This document shows, piece by piece, positions 61,208 to 64,000 of a DNA stretch of 64,000 nucleotides (position 1 is its first letter; each line of letters starts with the position of its first letter). The stretch comes from Pseudomonas vancouverensis (GTDB lineage: Bacteria > Pseudomonadota > Gammaproteobacteria > Pseudomonadales > Pseudomonadaceae): positions 186,001 through 250,000 of the forward strand of contig NZ_RRZK01000029.1 in NCBI RefSeq assembly GCF_004348895.1, read 5' to 3'. Position numbers and translations under genes: made by a program. Below the pieces are notes generated by a model, which worked only from the letters and a program-made list of their open reading frames with translations, was not told the origin of the DNA and searched no databases.

Positions 61208-62227
61208 ATGTTCGCTCTCATGCAAAGCACTCGCCTTGAATCGCTGCATCTGAGCGTTGACCCGGTTACCGGGTTGAAGGCGGTCATTGCCATTCATAAC
61301 AGCCGGTTGGGGCCTGCCCTGGGCGGTTGTCGTTACCTTGCCTATCCCAACGATGAATCAGCGGTCGAGGATGCCGTGCGCCTGGCCCAGGGCATGAGCT
61401 ACAAGGCTGCGCTGGCCGGTCTGGCCCAGGGTGGTGGCGTTGCGGTCATCGTGCGCCCGGCCCATGTGGAAAATCGAGCCGCGCTGTTCGAAGCCTTCGG
61501 ACGTTGCATTCAGCAACTTGAAGGTCGCTACATCACAGCGATCGACAGTGGCACCTCAGTGGCGGACATGGATTGCATCGCCCAGCAGACCCAGTTCGTC
61601 ACCAGTACCACTTCGGCGGGCGATCCTGCGCCCCATGCCGCCATGGGGGTGTTCGCCGGGATTCGCAGCACCGCGATGGCCCGCTTGGGCAGCGACAATC
61701 TCGAAGGCCTGCGTGTGGCGATTCAGGGGCTGGGCAATGTCGGTTACGCACTGGCAGAGCAGTTGCACGCCGCGGGCGCGGAGTTGCTGGTCAGCGATAT
61801 CGATCACGGCAAGGTGCAACTGGCCATGGAGCAACTGGGTGCGCACCCGATTGCCAACGATGCCTTGCTCAGTACACCGTGTGACATTCTCGCGCCCTGC
61901 GGACTGGGTGGCGTGCTCAACAGCCACAGCGTGACGCAATTGCGTTGCTCGGCGGTGGCTGGCTCGGCGAACAACCAGCTGACTCATCTGGACTGTGCCG
62001 ATCAACTGGAACGGCGCGGCATCCTTTATGCGCCGGATTACGTGATCAATGCCGGCGGGTTGATCTACGTGTCGCTTAAACACCGCGGCGAGGAGTTACC
62101 GACGATCACCGCGCACCTGTCGAAAATTAGCTCGCGCCTGACCGAAGTGTTCGCCCATGCCCAGGCAGAAAAACGTTCGCCCGCCCGGGTTGCCAACGAG
62201 TTGGCCGAGAAAGTGTTGTACCGCTGA
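61208..62227 (+). CDS. Leucine/phenylalanine dehydrogenase homologue with an altered active site
   Basis: A 339-residue member of the Glu/Leu/Phe/Val dehydrogenase family, with N-terminal catalytic domain and Rossmann domain (GLGNVGYALAEQL from about residue 178). Lys66 in GMSYKAALAGL is conserved, but the family's catalytic lysine in GGGK is replaced by valine: GGGVAV, Val78 (codon GTT). Three base changes separate GTT from AAG, so a single sequencing error cannot explain it. The enzyme may be inactive or have changed activity. It is unlinked to other branched-chain genes here. Confidence 0.85.
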   Translation: MFALMQSTRLESLHLSVDPVTGLKAVIAIHNSRLGPALGGCRYLAYPNDESAVEDAVRLAQGMSYKAALAGLAQGGGVAVIVRPAHVENRAALFEAFGRCIQQLEGRYITAIDSGTSVADMDCIAQQTQFVTSTTSAGDPAPHAAMGVFAGIRSTAMARLGSDNLEGLRVAIQGLGNVGYALAEQLHAAGAELLVSDIDHGKVQLAMEQLGAHPIANDALLSTPCDILAPCGLGGVLNSHSVTQLRCSAVAGSANNQLTHLDCADQLERRGILYAPDYVINAGGLIYVSLKHRGEELPTITAHLSKISSRLTEVFAHAQAEKRSPARVANELAEKVLYR

Positions 62228-62255
62228 CACCCTCGCGAGTTTTCCACAGGCATGA

Positions 62256-62285
62256 AAAAGGCCTTGGGTTTTCGACCCAGGGCCT
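62256..62285 (-). terminator. Terminator between ldh homologue and yebG
   Basis: Stem AGGCCTTGGGT/ACCCAGGGCCT with a TTTTCG-type loop; a T-run follows on the minus strand, fitting termination of yebG transcription, and it may also serve the convergent dehydrogenase gene. Confidence 0.78.
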
Positions 62286-62303
62286 GTTCAATTCTGCTGT
62301 CGC

Positions 62304-62645
62304 TTACTTCGCGGCTTTGCTGGCCTTGGCGGGCTTGGCCGGCTCGGCGATCTCGACGGCTTCCACCACTTCGGCAGGTTCAGCTGCTTCTACCGGAGCG
62401 CTGAGCAATTCGGACAGGGCATCCGGCTGGCTCTTGAACGCCTTGGCGAACACATCGCGATTCTTCGCCATGTAGATCCCGGCCTCTTCCACTTGTTGCT
62501 CGCTCAGGGACGGCACGGCTCTTTGCAACACTTCAGCCAGCAGTTCAGCCAGTTCGAGCATTTTGTCATGACGGTCAGCTTCGGCTTTATCCATGAACAA
62601 GCGCTCCAGATCTCGGCTGCTGCGGTATACCACTTCGACGGCCAT
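62304..62645 (-). CDS. yebG: SOS-inducible protein YebG
   Basis: A 113-residue YebG family protein. MAVEVVYRSSRDLERLFMDK and EADRHDKMLELAELLAEVL match the E. coli start. The C-terminal about 30 residues are a low-complexity Ala/Glu/Lys/Pro tail (PAKPAKASKAAK) not seen in the E. coli protein. YebG is DNA-damage-inducible with unclear function. A LexA box lies upstream. Confidence 0.92.
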   Translation of the reverse strand: MAVEVVYRSSRDLERLFMDKAEADRHDKMLELAELLAEVLQRAVPSLSEQQVEEAGIYMAKNRDVFAKAFKSQPDALSELLSAPVEAAEPAEVVEAVEIAEPAKPAKASKAAK

Positions 62646-62959
62646 TCACCACCTCACATGCCTTCACATTGGTTGTCGATTTCGACTACTGTATCTATAT
62701 ACAGCGAAAAGGATAATGGAATCCCCGGGGTTTGGGTAGTGGCTTTTTAATGTAGTCCGGTTTCCGCGTTTGTCAGGTGCAGCGCATTGTTCCCGTCGCG
62801 AACAGGCTCGCACCTGCAGGCCGACTCAAGTGCGACCAAACGCCACGGCGCGTATTTCAGGGCGGCTCGCCATCATGGGCTGGCCTTTTTTCTGCATGCA
62901 GAAAAACCGTCATGTCCAACCCGCATCATCCGCTCGAGCCGACTTAAGGAAGCATCATC
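62646..62959. other. Intergenic region yebG-psiE
   Basis: About 314 bases with the LexA box (62689-62704) near yebG, a partial REP-like sequence (GCGAACAGGCTCGCACCTGC, 62798-62817) and the upstream part of the psiE-like gene. No other gene is supported. Confidence 0.6.
62689..62704. promoter_or_regulatory. LexA box upstream of yebG
   Basis: CTGTATCTATATACAG has the LexA consensus CTGT-N8-ACAG in full, with an AT-rich centre and 44 bases before the yebG start. It makes yebG part of the SOS regulon, as in E. coli. Confidence 0.93.
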
Positions 62960-63460
62960 GTGAAAATCAACTGGGCCGAAAGGCTGCGCCAGAACGTACA
63001 TGAACTGGCCGAGTCGCTGGGCAACCTGTTCGTCGAAACCTTCCACTATCTGGCGCTGTTCGCCATCGGTGCGGTGACCGCCTGGGCGGCGGTGATGGAG
63101 TTTCTCGGCATGCTCGAGCAGGGGCATATCAAGATCGATGACATCCTTTTGCTGTTCATCTACCTGGAACTGGGGGCAATGGTCGGAATTTATTTCAAGA
63201 CCAACCATATGCCGGTGCGCTTCCTGATCTATGTGGCAATCACCGCGTTGACGCGCTTGCTGATCTCCAACGTCTCGCATCACAACCCGCCGGACCTGGG
63301 CATCATCTACCTGTGTGGCGGGATTCTGCTGCTGGCGTTTTCGATTCTGGTGGTGCGTTACGCCTCGTCGCAATTTCCTTCGGTGAAGATTGAAAACCCG
63401 CAACGCAAGACGGGTGCGGGTTCCGGTGAGCATCCGGAAGTCGAGAAGGGCGAACTTTAA
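62960..63460 (+). CDS. PsiE family protein
   Basis: A 166-residue protein with four hydrophobic segments (about 30-50, 60-80, 85-105, 115-135) of the phosphate-starvation-inducible PsiE family. Start is GTG with AAGGA eight bases upstream. Its function and whether phosphate controls it here are unknown; no Pho box was seen. The stop overlaps the convergent DUF3509 gene by 4 bases. Confidence 0.85.
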   Translation: MKINWAERLRQNVHELAESLGNLFVETFHYLALFAIGAVTAWAAVMEFLGMLEQGHIKIDDILLLFIYLELGAMVGIYFKTNHMPVRFLIYVAITALTRLLISNVSHHNPPDLGIIYLCGGILLLAFSILVVRYASSQFPSVKIENPQRKTGAGSGEHPEVEKGEL

Positions 63461-63774
63461 AGGCCCAACACCGGGCGATGGCGGCCTTTGGCGCGTGGCG
63501 GCGGCAAGCTGAGATTGTCGCTGCTGGTCATGGCTTCAAGGATGGCCATGGCGCTATGGCCCTGTTCGATGGCAATGCCGAACTGAATGCTTTGCACCAG
63601 CCGCTTGAGGCGCTGGGGATCGTTACGCTGTTCGGCACTGATCATGCGCTTGGCCACGATGTGGCCACTGTTGGAGAGGGTCAGCATGATGCTGCCATCC
63701 AGGCCCTGAATGCTCAGGTTGATTTGATAGTCCGGTGCAAAAGCATCGGTAATGAGCTGGAAAGGGTTGTCCAT
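63457..63774 (-). CDS. DUF3509 family protein
   Basis: A 105-residue protein of the Pseudomonas-specific DUF3509 family (MDNPFQLITDAFAPDYQINL). Short helices follow a small beta region; function unknown. The tail is Pro/Arg-rich (PPPRAKGRHRPVLGL). Its 3' end overlaps the psiE-like gene by 4 bases. Confidence 0.85.
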   Translation of the reverse strand: MDNPFQLITDAFAPDYQINLSIQGLDGSIMLTLSNSGHIVAKRMISAEQRNDPQRLKRLVQSIQFGIAIEQGHSAMAILEAMTSSDNLSLPPPRAKGRHRPVLGL

Positions 63775-63912
63775 GATGCGTCACCGCTGATTGAACGTGC
63801 AGTTGTTGACCGGCCGTGATCAGGTTGGTTCGCCATACCGGACCATCGGCCATCTCGCCATCAATGTTCATCAGGGAAGTAGCAAGGCCCATGCCGGAAA
63901 GGTTTCGGGGCC

Positions 63913-64000
63913 TGTACGAGTGAGCTTGCTCGCGATGGTGGTCAACGTTGACGCGTATTTGCCTGAGCAAAGGCAGTGCTTTTGCGTGAATCGCGAGCAA
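63913..64000. repeat. Inverted REP pair, truncated at window end
   Basis: TGAGCTTGCTCGCGATGGTG followed 40-50 bases later by AATCGCGAGCAA at the last bases; the second arm runs out of the window. The rest of 63775-64000 holds no credible gene. Confidence 0.75.

Noticed and set aside
1..64000. Prophage, integrative element, toxin-antitoxin or CRISPR system
   Set aside because: No integrase, phage structural gene, toxin-antitoxin pair, repeat-spacer array or tRNA-type attachment site was found; gene content and order are those of the core chromosome.

Overview
The window is bacterial chromosome from a gamma-proteobacterium of the Pseudomonas fluorescens group. Evidence: GC-rich, codon-biased, tightly packed genes; Pseudomonas-type gene order (tldD-yjgA-pmbA, fagA-fumC-orfX-sodA, ptsO-rapZ-ptsN-hpf-rpoN-lptB-lptA-lptC-kdsC-kdsD, mlaFEDCB-ibaG-murA-hisGDC-algW); and many short palindromes with a GAGCGAGCTTGCTCGC-like core, the REP/REPIN elements typical of this group. 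I saw no rRNA, tRNA, CRISPR array, prophage, plasmid origin or transposase gene.

Layout. 1-4.8 kb: end of a YhdP/AsmA-like gene, a nitrilase-family hydrolase, tldD, yjgA and pmbA. 4.9-8.7 kb: an operon behind a Fur-like box: fagA, fumarase C, orfX, Mn superoxide dismutase and a ZIP metal transporter. 8.7-15.8 kb, minus strand: nitrogen-branch PTS (NPr, RapZ, PtsN), Hpf, sigma-54, then the LPS transport and Kdo genes lptB-lptA-lptC-kdsC-kdsD. 16.0-24.0 kb: mlaFEDCB lipid transport, BolA-like ibaG, murA and hisG-hisD-hisC. 24.1-29.1 kb: the periplasmic protease AlgW, a NIF3-like protein, and cysD-cysNC for sulfate activation. 29.3-38.4 kb: a YihG-like acyltransferase, Pta (no ackA beside it), a DUF3565 protein, SlyD, a thiol peroxidase, an Old Yellow Enzyme, a glycosyltransferase, CysZ and thioredoxin reductase. 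38.6-42.5 kb: a class III aminotransferase close to 2-aminoadipate transaminase, HopJ-family and DUF1244 proteins, and folX-folE-folM for tetrahydromonapterin.

42.7-45.6 kb is the most interesting region: an ABM-domain membrane protein diverges from a MerR/LitR-type regulator that lacks the expected cobalamin-ligand residues. A PilZ-like gene and a short LOV photoreceptor gene follow. This resembles the P. putida PplR/SB-LOV blue-light system and lies beside the pterin genes. 45.7-55.5 kb: a flavodoxin, then an uncharacterised catabolic-looking cluster (class II aldolase family, alpha/beta hydrolase, SDR, DUF1302, DUF1329 and a MalT-like LuxR regulator). 55.5-59.7 kb: homogentisate degradation (hmgR, hmgA, fahA, maiA) with an operator-like palindrome. 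60.2-64 kb: a SirB1-like protein, a Leu/Phe dehydrogenase homologue whose GGGK lysine is replaced by valine, YebG with a LexA box, PsiE and a DUF3509 protein.

Several parts connect. Tetrahydromonapterin made by FolE/FolX/FolM is the pterin cofactor of phenylalanine hydroxylase in pseudomonads, and the hmg genes finish phenylalanine/tyrosine breakdown. NPr, PtsN, RapZ, Hpf and RpoN form one regulatory block. LptABC, KdsC/D, MlaA-F partners and MurA all serve the cell envelope. Function calls rest on motif recognition and remembered gene order, not on database searches.
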